The translations under genes were made by a program, and so were the position numbers. DNA of 64,000 nt from an uncultured Allobosea sp. (GTDB lineage: Bacteria; Pseudomonadota; Alphaproteobacteria; Rhizobiales; Beijerinckiaceae): NCBI RefSeq assembly GCF_945956895.1, contig NZ_CAMFJF010000007.1, positions 62,001 through 126,000 of the forward strand, in the 5' to 3' direction. Below the pieces are notes generated by a model, which made no database searches, was not told the origin of the DNA, and saw only the letters and a program-made list of their open reading frames with translations. Every line of letters starts with the position of its first letter. The first letter of the stretch is position 1. This document shows positions 10,614 to 18,827 of this stretch, piece by piece.

Positions 10614-10644
10614 TTGACCTTGCCATTATGGGAAGGAGCAAGCT
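10614..10644 (+). promoter_or_regulatory. MerR/CueR-type promoter with 19-bp spacer and palindromic operator
   Basis: A TTGACC -35 box (10614-10619) is followed by a 19-base spacer and a weak -10 at 10639-10644. The spacer region holds a near-perfect palindrome at 10618-10636, CCTTGCC-ATTAT-GGGAAGG. This is the layout of CueR-controlled copA promoters, where CCTTCC and GGAAGG arms sit in an over-long spacer. It lies 32 bases before the HMA gene. No MerR-family gene is in the window, so the regulator must be elsewhere. Confidence 0.65.
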
Positions 10645-10675
10645 GCGATGATCGACAACGAGGAACGACATCGCC

Positions 10676-10945
10676 ATGTGCTCCTGCCAAACGCATCAGA
10701 CTGCCGCCGCTTCGTCAGCCCAGCAGGTTTCCGGAGAGGCCGTCAGCCTCCGGGTCGACGACATGACCTGCGGCCATTGTGCCGGCACCATTGAGCGGGC
10801 CATCTCGAGCCGCCTTCCGGGCACGAGCGTCACGGCGGACCCGGCCTCGAAGCTGGTCACGGTACGGGGCAGCGCCGATCTCGAGACCCTCTGTGCGATC
10901 ATCGCCGCCGCGGGCTACACGCCCGTCGCAGCTCCCAATCGCTGA
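10676..10945 (+). CDS. Heavy-metal-associated (HMA) domain protein, copper chaperone-like
   Basis: An 89-residue protein with one ferredoxin-like HMA domain (about 22-86) containing MTCGHC, the CxxC copper(I) site, near residues 30-35, and the loop AAGYTP. The N-terminal tail MCSCQTH adds another CxC-type metal site, unusual for CopZ/Atx1 chaperones. The CueR-like promoter at 10614 and the DUF411 gene 22 bases downstream argue for copper handling. A neighbouring P-type ATPase is absent. Confidence 0.85.
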   Translation: MCSCQTHQTAAASSAQQVSGEAVSLRVDDMTCGHCAGTIERAISSRLPGTSVTADPASKLVTVRGSADLETLCAIIAAAGYTPVAAPNR

Positions 10946-10967
10946 AAATTCCGCCGAGGAGATCATC

Positions 10968-11447
10968 ATGGCCGGTAAACACCTGATGTCCCGTCGCCTG
11001 TTCGTGACCGGCGCCACGTTGGCTGCGTCCTGGCGGCCCGTGATGGCCGTGGAGAGCCTTCCGAAAATGCTCGTCACACGCGACCCTAACTGTGGCTGCT
11101 GCAGCAACTGGGTTGCCCATGTGAAAGCCGCCGGTTTCGCGGTCGAAGTCGTCGAGATTCCCGATCTCGCTCCCTTGAAGGCCCGGCTCGGCGTGCCCGA
11201 TGCTCTGGCCTCCTGCCACACGGCCGAGATCGGCGGCTATGTCGTCGAAGGCCACGTCCCGGCCGAGGCGATTCGGCGCCTGCTCCTCGAACGTCCGCAG
11301 GCAGCGGGCCTCGCGGTGCCTGGCATGCCGCTCGGCTCGCCCGGCATGGAGGTCGCCGGGCAGCAACCCGAGGCCTATGAGGTCATGATCTTTTCGCCCG
11401 GCCGTCAGAACGTCTTCGCGCGCTATCGCGGCTTGCAGCAAATCTGA
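10968..11447 (+). CDS. DUF411 domain metal-binding protein
   Basis: A 159-residue exported protein. The twin-arginine-like start SRRLFVTGATLAAS suggests Tat or Sec export. The mature part has DPNCGCCSNW (CxCC), then ASCHTAEIGGYVVEGHVP and the methionine-containing MPLGSPGME, all standard DUF411 signatures. DUF411 proteins are found in copper and other metal resistance loci and are thought to bind metal in the periplasm. ATG 10968 follows GAGGAG and sits 22 bases after the HMA gene, so the two form an operon under the CueR-like promoter. Confidence 0.88.
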   Translation: MAGKHLMSRRLFVTGATLAASWRPVMAVESLPKMLVTRDPNCGCCSNWVAHVKAAGFAVEVVEIPDLAPLKARLGVPDALASCHTAEIGGYVVEGHVPAEAIRRLLLERPQAAGLAVPGMPLGSPGMEVAGQQPEAYEVMIFSPGRQNVFARYRGLQQI

Positions 11448-11536
11448 AACAGGGATCCTTCTGAACGAGATTGGCTCGCTAGGCGACCCCGAAATGGCTC
11501 GACCACCCCGGTTCTCGCTTGCCCAATCCCACTCAT

Positions 11537-11555
11537 AACTTCCTGGAATGAAGTT
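11537..11555. promoter_or_regulatory. Inverted repeat upstream of ABC importer genes
   Basis: AACTTC and GAAGTT arms separated by seven bases, 97 bases before the binding-protein start. The local DNA is less GC-rich than the surroundings. It could be an operator for the transporter; no regulator can be assigned. Confidence 0.3.
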
Positions 11556-11651
11556 CGGATTCCTTTGAATTTGCAATGAGGGTCCGCACACGGGAGGCTC
11601 CTGTCATCGAGGCCGCGCAGAACGGCCTGCATGAGGATCGGGAGCCATCAG

Positions 11652-12680
11652 ATGAAGCCATGGGTGTTCGCACTGTCGATGCTGGCCGCCAGCGCCGGCC
11701 CGAGCGCGGCCGAGGTCATTCACGCGACCTGGGGCGGCGGTGGCGCAGCCGTCCTGCGCGACTATTTCCAGGTTCCGTTCACCCAGAAGACCGGCATCGC
11801 CGCGCGCATGGCCGAGGTGCCGAACACGGCGGGCGCCGTCCGCTCCCCCTCCGCCTCGCAATACAATGTCGTCGAGGTCACCTATTTCGAGGCGATCGGC
11901 CTGGCCAAGTCGAACCTGCTCGAAGCCTTCGAGGACAAGGAGATCCCCGCAATCGCCAACCTGCCGAAGGAGCTGGTCGTCCGGAACAAGGACGGCAAGA
12001 TCGTCGGCCTCGCCACGCATTTCGGCTATTACGGCATCGCCTTCAATAACACGCTGGCCAAGGCCTCGGATTTCCAGTCCTGGAACGATCTCACCGACGC
12101 CCGCTGGAAGGGCAAGCTCGCGGTCACGCGCCCGGTCTACGCCACCTCCTACGACCTCACCATCCTTGCCCATGCCAATGGCGGCAGCTCCGCCAAGATC
12201 GAGCCCGGCATCGAGCCGCTGAAGGCGATCTTCGCCAATTCGCTGACCACCTATACCTCGCTCGCCCATATGAATACGCTGCTGACGCGGGGCGAGGTCA
12301 CGGCCGCGCCGTTCTACTCGACGCGCGTCTGGAGCCTGCGCCGTGACGGACAGAAGACCATCGAGCTGGCGATCCCCAAGGAGGGCGCGCTGATGCTGCC
12401 CTATGTCGTCGTGGTGCCGAAGGGCTCCGCCGAGCGGGCGCAGACCATCACCTATCTCAACGAACTCCTGGATGCTGCGGCGCAGACCCGGATTTCCGGC
12501 CAGAACGGCTCGATCCCGACCAACAACAAGGCCGTGCTGCCGCCCGAATATGAGCAGGATCTCGGCATGACCCGCGAGGCGCTGATGAAGAAGATGTATA
12601 TTCCCGATTGGAATGTCATCGTCAGCGACTACGAGGATCGGCTCAACCGGGTCGAGCAGATCGCCGCCGGCAAGCGCTAG
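11652..12680 (+). CDS. ABC transporter periplasmic substrate-binding protein, polyamine type
   Basis: A 342-residue binding protein of the PotD/PotF-like class. A signal peptide covers about residues 1-20 (MKPWVFALSMLAASAGPSAA). The mature part follows the two-lobe pattern, with TWGGGGAAVLRDYFQ at the start and WNDLTDARWKGKLAVTRP in the hinge region. It delivers a cationic or small organic solute to the membrane proteins encoded at 14134 and 14976. A 278-base gap containing repeat C separates it from the ATPase gene. Substrate is not determinable; the neighbouring ligase/amidase operon suggests an amide or carboxylated amine. Confidence 0.88.
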   Translation: MKPWVFALSMLAASAGPSAAEVIHATWGGGGAAVLRDYFQVPFTQKTGIAARMAEVPNTAGAVRSPSASQYNVVEVTYFEAIGLAKSNLLEAFEDKEIPAIANLPKELVVRNKDGKIVGLATHFGYYGIAFNNTLAKASDFQSWNDLTDARWKGKLAVTRPVYATSYDLTILAHANGGSSAKIEPGIEPLKAIFANSLTTYTSLAHMNTLLTRGEVTAAPFYSTRVWSLRRDGQKTIELAIPKEGALMLPYVVVVPKGSAERAQTITYLNELLDAAAQTRISGQNGSIPTNNKAVLPPEYEQDLGMTREALMKKMYIPDWNVIVSDYEDRLNRVEQIAAGKR

Positions 12681-12700
12681 ATGCCTGCCATGTCATGATG

Positions 12701-12867
12701 GAACCTCTGCGTCATTCCGGGGCTTCGCGTGAGCGAAGAGCCCGGAACCCAGAACCGATGCCGTCTCCCTGAGAAACGCGGCCAGACCATCACTCAAGCT
12801 CTTGCGGGCATCGGTTCTGGGTTCCGGGCTCGGGCCTACGACCCGCCCCGGAATGACGGGGAGGTTC
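12701..12867. repeat. Dispersed palindromic repeat, family C, copy 1
   Basis: A 167-bp inverted repeat. Outer arms are GAACCTC and GAGGTTC, then CGTCATTCCGGGG and CCCCGGAATGACG, with inner arms built on CCCGGAACCCAGAACCGATG and its complement. The second copy is at 40936. It lies between the binding-protein and ATPase genes of one transporter and may reduce downstream expression. Confidence 0.9.
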
Positions 12868-12958
12868 CTCGTCAGATCAGCAAGCCCTGGACGTTCTCGG
12901 GAACACAATCCACCGAACGATCCCCTCACCCCACTCGCTTACCCGGCGGATTCGATCG

Positions 12959-14137
12959 ATGTCCCCTGCCCCGTCCGCAGCCTTTGCGCAGGCCGCGCCC
13001 TCCCGCGCAGCCCGCGGTTCCATCCATGTCGCCGGCGTCGCCAAGGCCTATGGCGCGACGACGGTGCTCTCCAGCCTCGATCTCACGGTCGAGGCTGGAA
13101 CCTTCGTCACGCTGCTCGGCCCTTCCGGCTGCGGCAAGACCACCTTGCTGCGCCTGATCGCCGGCTTCATCCAGCCCAGCGCCGGCACAATCGCAATCGA
13201 CGGGCGCGACATGGCGGGCCTGCCACCACAGCGCCGGCCGATCGGGATGGTCTTCCAGAACCTGGCCCTGTTCCCGCATTTCTCGGTCGAGGAGAACGTC
13301 GCCTACGGCCTGCGCCTGCGCAACGTGCCCGACGCTGAATTGCGCCGGAAGGTCGGCACCTTCCTCGATCTCGTCGGGCTCGGCCATCTCGGCAGCCGCC
13401 GCATCTCGCAGCTCTCCGGCGGCCAGAAGCAACGCGTGGCGCTGGCCCGTTCGCTGGTGCTCGAACCCTCGATCCTGCTGCTCGACGAACCGCTCTCGGC
13501 GCTCGACCTGCAGCTCCGCAAGCAGTTGCAGGTCGCTCTCAAGGAGATCCAGCGCGAACTCGGCACGACCTTCGTCTTCGTCACCCACGACCAGGAAGAA
13601 GCGACCCTGATGTCGGATCGCATCGTGGTGATGAGCGCAGGCTTGATCCAGCAATACGACACGCCGTCCGCGATCTATTCGCAGCCCGCCAATCTCTTCG
13701 TCGCCAAGTTCGTCGGCGAGCTCAACGAGATACCCGGCCGCATTGTCGCCGCCACGGCCGGCACTGTCGAGATCGACAGCCCTAGCGGCCGCCATGCCCT
13801 GCCGGCGAGCGGCATCCGCGGCTTCTCGCCTGCCCCCGGCGCAGCTTGCGTGATCGGCCTGCGCCCCGAACGCATCGCGATCCTACCGCCCGACGCCGAT
13901 ACCGGCGGGCGCATCGCCTTGTCCGGAACCGTCATCGAGCGCATCGCGCTCGGCCCGGTCATTCGTTTCACCCTGCGCTGCGGCGAGCAGCGGCTGGTCG
14001 CCGTGCGATTGGCCAGCGACGCTGCGGCCCTGCCGGAAGCCGGTTCCGCCTGCCGCATCGCCTTCGAGCCCGCCGACGCGCAGATCTTCGAACCGCTGGC
14101 AGCATCCGCTGCCGCGAGCTTCGGAGAGAAGCCATGA
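12959..14137 (+). CDS. ABC transporter ATP-binding protein, PotA-like
   Basis: A 392-residue ATPase. The Walker A is GPSGCGKTT (about 60-68), the Q-loop VFQNLALFPH, the signature LSGGQKQRVALARSL, the Walker B ILLLDEPLSALD, and the H-loop is in FVTHDQEEA. A C-terminal TOBE domain (about 290-385) marks the MalK/PotA-type regulated importers. It powers the permeases that follow and ends in an ATGA overlap with the first permease gene. Its N-terminal 18 residues are low-complexity; an exact start is uncertain. Confidence 0.93.
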   Translation: MSPAPSAAFAQAAPSRAARGSIHVAGVAKAYGATTVLSSLDLTVEAGTFVTLLGPSGCGKTTLLRLIAGFIQPSAGTIAIDGRDMAGLPPQRRPIGMVFQNLALFPHFSVEENVAYGLRLRNVPDAELRRKVGTFLDLVGLGHLGSRRISQLSGGQKQRVALARSLVLEPSILLLDEPLSALDLQLRKQLQVALKEIQRELGTTFVFVTHDQEEATLMSDRIVVMSAGLIQQYDTPSAIYSQPANLFVAKFVGELNEIPGRIVAATAGTVEIDSPSGRHALPASGIRGFSPAPGAACVIGLRPERIAILPPDADTGGRIALSGTVIERIALGPVIRFTLRCGEQRLVAVRLASDAAALPEAGSACRIAFEPADAQIFEPLAASAAASFGEKP

Positions 14138-14970
14138 CGGAGACGCAACCTGCCTCGGCGGCAAAGGCGCTGCTGCTCCTACCGGTCCTCGTCCTGCTCG
14201 GCCTGTTCTTCGTCTCGGTCTTCCAGCTCTTCTCGAACGGCTTCGCCGATGCCGATGGCTGGTCGCTGCGCTACTTCCGGCAGATCCTCAACCGCAGCGA
14301 CTATCAGGTCATCTTCGCGCGGACGATCCTGTCCTCGCTAACGGTCGCCCTCCTCTCGGTGGCCCTGTCCTATCCGATCGCTCTGCTGCTCTGGCGGCTC
14401 GAACGCTGGCGCAACACGCTCCTGATCATGGTCCTCGTGCCCTGGCTCGTCAGCCTCGTCGTACGCACCTATGGCTGGCTCGTGCTGCTCGGCCCCAAGG
14501 GCGTGATCAACGGCATGCTGGCCTGGACGGGGATCATCGAGCAGCCGCTGGCGCTGATGTTCAACGATCTCGGCATCGTCATCGGCCTGACCCACGTGCT
14601 GATCCCCTTCGCAGTGATCTCGATCCTGTCTTCGCTGCTGGCGATCGAGAGCAATCTGGAAGAGGCCTCCGGCGTGCTCGGCGCGAGCCGCTTCCAGACC
14701 TTCCGGCGCATCGTGCTGCCCTTGTCGCTGCCGGGCGCCTTCACGGCGCTGATCGTGATCTTCCTGGCGAGCATCGGCGCGATCGTCACGCCGATCGTGC
14801 TCGGCGGCATGTCGCATCAGTTCGTGGGATCGCAGATTTACCAGGAGGTCATGTACACCTTCAATCTGAACAAGGCCGCCGCGTGGTCGATCTGCCTGCT
14901 CGCCATCAGCTTCCTGTCGCTGCTCCTGCTGAAAGCCATCGAGCGCCGGCTGATCGGGACCCTGGAGTGA
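14134..14970 (+). CDS. ABC transporter permease, PotB-like
   Basis: A 278-residue inner-membrane permease with six predicted helices and the EAA loop EEASGVLGASRFQTFRRIVL that contacts the ATPase. It starts four bases inside the ATPase gene (ATGA). Together with the next gene it forms the heterodimeric channel of the polyamine-type importer. Confidence 0.92.
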   Translation: MTETQPASAAKALLLLPVLVLLGLFFVSVFQLFSNGFADADGWSLRYFRQILNRSDYQVIFARTILSSLTVALLSVALSYPIALLLWRLERWRNTLLIMVLVPWLVSLVVRTYGWLVLLGPKGVINGMLAWTGIIEQPLALMFNDLGIVIGLTHVLIPFAVISILSSLLAIESNLEEASGVLGASRFQTFRRIVLPLSLPGAFTALIVIFLASIGAIVTPIVLGGMSHQFVGSQIYQEVMYTFNLNKAAAWSICLLAISFLSLLLLKAIERRLIGTLE

Positions 14971-14975
14971 GCGCG

Positions 14976-15773
14976 ATGACGGCAAACCCCAAACTCTCGA
15001 CCTGGGCCGGTATCCTGCTGCTGATCTCGCTGCCGGCGCCGATCCTGATCATCATCGGCGCGTCGTTCAGCGACACCAGCTATATCCAGTTCCCGCCGGA
15101 GGGACTGAGCCTGCGCTGGTATCGCGATGCGCTGTTCGATCCGCGCTGGCCGCGCGCCTTCGCGATCAGCGTCGGCATCGCGGCGGTGACGGCGGTGATC
15201 GTCACCATCGTCAATTTCATGGCCGCCTATTACACGCAGCGCCATGCGCCGAAACTCGCGACCTGGCTGGAGCTCGCGATCTTCTCGCCGCTGTTCTTCC
15301 CCCATGCCGCGATGGGTGTCGCCATGGTCGCGCTCGTCGCCCAGTTCGGGCTGATCGGCACGGCGCCGGGCATCGTGCTGGCCCATCTCATCGTGACCCT
15401 GCCCTTCTCCTATCGCCCGATCCATATCGCCTTGCGCAGCCTCGATCCCGATCTGGTACGCGCCGCCAATGTGATGGGCGCGAGCGAATGGCGCGCGCTC
15501 AAGGACATCGTCATTCCGATGTGCCGATCCGGCATCCTGACCTCGCTGCTCTTCGCCGGCATCATCTCCTTCGACGAGGCCACGGTGACGATGTTCCTGA
15601 TCGGGCCGAACATCTCGACCCTGCCGGTCCAGATCTTCTCCTTCGTCCAGGATTCGGCGACGCCGGTGCTGGCGGCGATCTCAACGATCAGCGTGCTGAT
15701 CACCTTCCTCGCCGTGGTCATCCTCGATCGCGTCGCCGGCCTCGCCTTTTTCGTCCGTCACGACGGCGCCTGA
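14976..15773 (+). CDS. ABC transporter permease, PotC-like
   Basis: A 265-residue permease with six predicted helices and the EAA-type loop VRAANVMGASEWRALKDIVI. ATG 14976 follows the first permease by five bases; an in-frame GTG at 14967 that overlaps its stop (GTGA) is an alternative start. The last 93 bases are shared antiparallel with the 3' end of the LysR gene. Confidence 0.92.
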   Translation: MTANPKLSTWAGILLLISLPAPILIIIGASFSDTSYIQFPPEGLSLRWYRDALFDPRWPRAFAISVGIAAVTAVIVTIVNFMAAYYTQRHAPKLATWLELAIFSPLFFPHAAMGVAMVALVAQFGLIGTAPGIVLAHLIVTLPFSYRPIHIALRSLDPDLVRAANVMGASEWRALKDIVIPMCRSGILTSLLFAGIISFDEATVTMFLIGPNISTLPVQIFSFVQDSATPVLAAISTISVLITFLAVVILDRVAGLAFFVRHDGA

Positions 15774-16733
15774 ACCCGCGCCGTCGCGCGTGCGCCGCTG
15801 CGGCAGGCGCACGATGAGGCTCTCGGCGGCGCGCGGATCGTCGCCCTGCGCCAGTGCGGCGATGCGTGTCTTGAGCTCGGCGAGAAAGGCCTTGGTCAGG
15901 GGTGACACCGGCCGGTTGCGCGAGACGATGGCGTTAAACGTGAAGGCGATGGTCGGCTCGAAGCGGCGCGCCACCAGATCCGGCCAAAAACCCTGATGCA
16001 CCGTCATCGGCTCGACGATGGCGATGCCGAAGCCGCGCGAGACCAGCGCATTGGCCTCGACCGAGGAGAACACCTCCGCCCGCATCTTGCGCGAGATGCG
16101 CTGCTGCTCGAACACCGCGTCGGTCAGGTGGCGCATCCGGCTGTTGCGGGTGAAGGAGATGAACTCCGCCCCTTCGAGATCGCGCGGCACGATCACGTCC
16201 CGCGACGCCAGCGGATGATCCCGCCGCATCACGCAGACCGCATCGGCATGGAAGAGCGGTTCGGTCAGCAGGTCCGGGTGGTGGAAATGGCTGACCGAGA
16301 AGCCGATATCGACATTCTGTCCAAGCACGTCGCTGCCGACGACGCTGGAGACGTCGAGCGTCACCGAGATCGCCGGATTGGCCTCGGCGAAGGCGACCAG
16401 CGCATCCGCGACCAGTGTATGGCCGATCGAGGCCGCCGAAACGATCCGCAATTCCCCTGACCGCAGGTCGCGCAGATCTCTGGCGAAGCGCTCGACATCG
16501 CTGAGCGAGGCGAAGAGCCGGCGCACCTCCTTGTAGAGCAGTTGCGCCTGATGCGTCGGGATCAGGCGCTTGCGCTTGCGCTCGAACAGGGTGAGCGCGA
16601 GGTCGATTTCGAGCCCCGCCAGGATCTTGCTCATCGCCGGCTGCGACAGCCGCATCCGCTCAGCCGCGGCCGTGACGCTGCCGGTCTCCATGAACTGGAT
16701 ATAGGCCTCGAGCTGTCGATGGGTGATCCGCAT
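15681..16733 (-). CDS. LysR family transcriptional regulator
   Basis: A 350-residue LTTR with N-terminal winged HTH (RQLEAYIQFMETGSVTAAAE, then LSQPAMSKILAGLE, residues about 4-60) and a type-2 periplasmic-binding-protein-like effector domain (about 90-290). It is divergent from the acyl-CoA ligase operon at 17103, the classical LTTR arrangement. The C-terminal 60 residues are longer than usual; the last 31 codons (acidic, ending DDHGEEGDQHADR) are encoded opposite the permease gene and look like read-through of a lost stop. ATG 16733 gives the family-typical N-terminus; five extra residues from an upstream ATG are possible. Confidence 0.9.
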   Translation of the reverse strand: MRITHRQLEAYIQFMETGSVTAAAERMRLSQPAMSKILAGLEIDLALTLFERKRKRLIPTHQAQLLYKEVRRLFASLSDVERFARDLRDLRSGELRIVSAASIGHTLVADALVAFAEANPAISVTLDVSSVVGSDVLGQNVDIGFSVSHFHHPDLLTEPLFHADAVCVMRRDHPLASRDVIVPRDLEGAEFISFTRNSRMRHLTDAVFEQQRISRKMRAEVFSSVEANALVSRGFGIAIVEPMTVHQGFWPDLVARRFEPTIAFTFNAIVSRNRPVSPLTKAFLAELKTRIAALAQGDDPRAAESLIVRLPQRRTRDGAGSGAVVTDEKGEAGDAIEDDHGEEGDQHADR

Positions 16734-16789
16734 GCAAGGCTCCGCCATTCGGTTGGGCGATCATTCCAGCAGCCGCCGATGCCGACCAT

Positions 16790-16872
16790 CGTCATTGCGA
16801 GCGTAGCGAAGCAATCCAGGGGAACGTAGAGCTCTGCCGCTCCTGGATTGCTTCGCTACGCTCGCAATGACG
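16790..16872. repeat. Dispersed palindromic repeat, family B, copy 2, with perfect 31-bp arms
   Basis: An 83-bp element whose two 31-bp arms (starting CGTCATTGCGAGCGTAGCGA) are exact reverse complements around a 21-base loop. It lies in the divergent control region between the LysR gene and the acyl-CoA ligase operon. Confidence 0.92.
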
Positions 16873-17102
16873 GCAAACCGGCATCCGCCTGCCAGGGATT
16901 CACAACGTTATAACCAACAGGAATGTTTTCTAGTCAAAAAGAAATTTGCGGCTCCCTGCCGGCGGCGGAATAGTGCGAGCCGGGCCAGACGGAAAACTGG
17001 AAAATACGCCAAAGCCCGGCAAAGCCTCGCAATCCTGCCACGCCCTCAACCGCGCACGAGCACAGACGGAAAATATAACTTCCAGACCTGTTCGACGCGA
17101 AC
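16873..17102. other. Gene-free control region before the acyl-CoA ligase operon
   Basis: Between LysR (16733) and the ligase (17103) lie 369 gene-free bases. Apart from repeat B, the stretch around 16900-16950 is AT-rich for this genome and contains the 8-bp palindrome GTTATAAC (16907-16914), a possible LysR contact site. No ribosome site or small gene is evident. Confidence 0.4.
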
Positions 17103-18827
17103 ATGCCTTTCGAGATGCCAATGCCGCCCCTGCCCGCCGAGACTGAAACGCCCGTCTGGGCCGATGCCTATGTGGCGCGCCTGGCCGCGCTCGATATCGA
17201 GACACGGCACCGCGAGATGGAGCGCTTCAGCTTCCCCCGCAATATCGGCACCTTGCTGCGCGAGGCGGCGGCCGAGACGCCGGAGGCCCTCGCCTGGAAC
17301 TTCTTCGAGACCAGCGAGACGATCACCTATGCCGCGCTCGACAGGGCCGTCGACCGGATGGCGGTGGCGCTCGCCTCCTTCGGCGTGACGCGCGGCATGA
17401 AGGTTGGCGTGATGCTGCCGAACTGCCCGCAGATGCCGATCGTCTGGCTTGGGTTGGCGCGGATCGGCGCGGTGATGGTGCCGGTCAACCTGCGCTATAC
17501 CGGCCGCGAACTCGCCTATGTGCTCGGCGATGCCGGCGCCGAGGCGCTCGTCATCCACGACGAATGCGGCCCGCAATATCGCGAGGCGGTGGAGGTGGCC
17601 GAGGCCGGGAAGTTCCCGCGCGCCGACCGCGTGCTGCGCATGGCAGCCGACGAGGCGCAGGAGAGCTTGCTACCGCCGGGCGCCGTGACACTTGAGGCCC
17701 TCGTCGCTTCGGTGCCGGAAGGAGCACGGCATGACGGGCCGGAGCCCGCCCATGACGACCTCATGAACATCCAGTACACCTCGGGCACGACCGGCTTCCC
17801 CAAGGGCTGCATGCTAACGCATCGCTACTGGCTCGGCGCCGCCTTCGTGAACGGCTTCCGCGATGCCCGGCGCTTCCGCCGCGTGCTCGCCTCGACGCCG
17901 TTCTTCTACATGGACCCGCAATGGCTATTGCTGCTGTGCTTCTACCAGCGCGGCACGCTCTTCGTGGCGAAGCGCCAGAGCGCCAGCCGCTTCGCCGCCT
18001 GGCTGCGCGAGCACCGTATCCATTTCTGCCTGTTCCCGGAGATCGTCTTCAAGCAGCCTGAGACGCCGGAGGACGGCAAGACCGAGTTGATGCGGGCCAA
18101 CATCTACGGTCATCGCAAGGAGATCAACGCGGCCCTGCGCAAGCGCTTCAACGCGCCTGCGATGGAGGCTTTCGGCATGACCGAGGTCGGCCCCGGCCTC
18201 TACATGCCGCTTGATGCCTTGCACATGGTCGGCTCCGGCTCCTGCGGCATTCCCGCTCCGTTCCGGCAGGCGCGGGTCGTCGACGAGGCGGGCAAGGATG
18301 TCCCGCGCGGCGAGATCGGCGAGCTCGTGCTCAAGGGCACCGGCCTGATGCTCGGCTACTACAACCGCCCCGAGGCCAATCGCGACAGCTTCTTCGGCGA
18401 ATGGTTCCGCACCGGCGATCTCTTCCGGCAGGACGCGGAGGGCTATTTCTACATCGTCGGCCGGCTCAAGGACATGGTGCGGCGCGCCGGCGAGAACATC
18501 GCGGCCCGCGAGGTAGAGACCGTCTTGCGCAACATGGACGAGATCGAGGAGGTCGCGGTCGTCCCCGTGCCGGACGACCTGCGCGGCGAGGAGGTCAAGG
18601 CCTATGTCCTGCCCGCCGCCGGCCTCAGCGGCAGCGACGAATTGATCGGCCGGATCGCCAGGCATTGCGAGGCCAATCTCGCCGCCTTCAAGATCCCCCG
18701 CTACATCGCCTTCGTCGACGACATCCCGCGCACCGCCTCGCAGAAAGTCGCGAAGACGGCCTTGACGGCCGGCATCGCCGACCTGCGTCTCGGCGCCTTC
18801 GACAGGGTGGAAGGAATCTGGCGATGA
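17103..18827 (+). CDS. AMP-binding acyl-CoA ligase
   Basis: A 574-residue adenylate-forming enzyme. The phosphate-binding loop is YTSGTTGFPKG, the A5-type motif is EAFGMTEVG, the A7-type motif is GEWFRTGDLFRQDAEGYFYI, the hinge GRLKDMVRRAGENIAAREVE, and the catalytic lysine is in RTASQKVAK. It activates a carboxylic acid with ATP and joins it to CoA. The closest functional groups are the CaiC-like and medium-chain ligases, but the acid is unknown. It is first in a tight operon: its stop overlaps the amidase start (ATGA), and an amidohydrolase follows. A LysR gene is divergent. Confidence 0.92.
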   Translation: MPFEMPMPPLPAETETPVWADAYVARLAALDIETRHREMERFSFPRNIGTLLREAAAETPEALAWNFFETSETITYAALDRAVDRMAVALASFGVTRGMKVGVMLPNCPQMPIVWLGLARIGAVMVPVNLRYTGRELAYVLGDAGAEALVIHDECGPQYREAVEVAEAGKFPRADRVLRMAADEAQESLLPPGAVTLEALVASVPEGARHDGPEPAHDDLMNIQYTSGTTGFPKGCMLTHRYWLGAAFVNGFRDARRFRRVLASTPFFYMDPQWLLLLCFYQRGTLFVAKRQSASRFAAWLREHRIHFCLFPEIVFKQPETPEDGKTELMRANIYGHRKEINAALRKRFNAPAMEAFGMTEVGPGLYMPLDALHMVGSGSCGIPAPFRQARVVDEAGKDVPRGEIGELVLKGTGLMLGYYNRPEANRDSFFGEWFRTGDLFRQDAEGYFYIVGRLKDMVRRAGENIAAREVETVLRNMDEIEEVAVVPVPDDLRGEEVKAYVLPAAGLSGSDELIGRIARHCEANLAAFKIPRYIAFVDDIPRTASQKVAKTALTAGIADLRLGAFDRVEGIWR

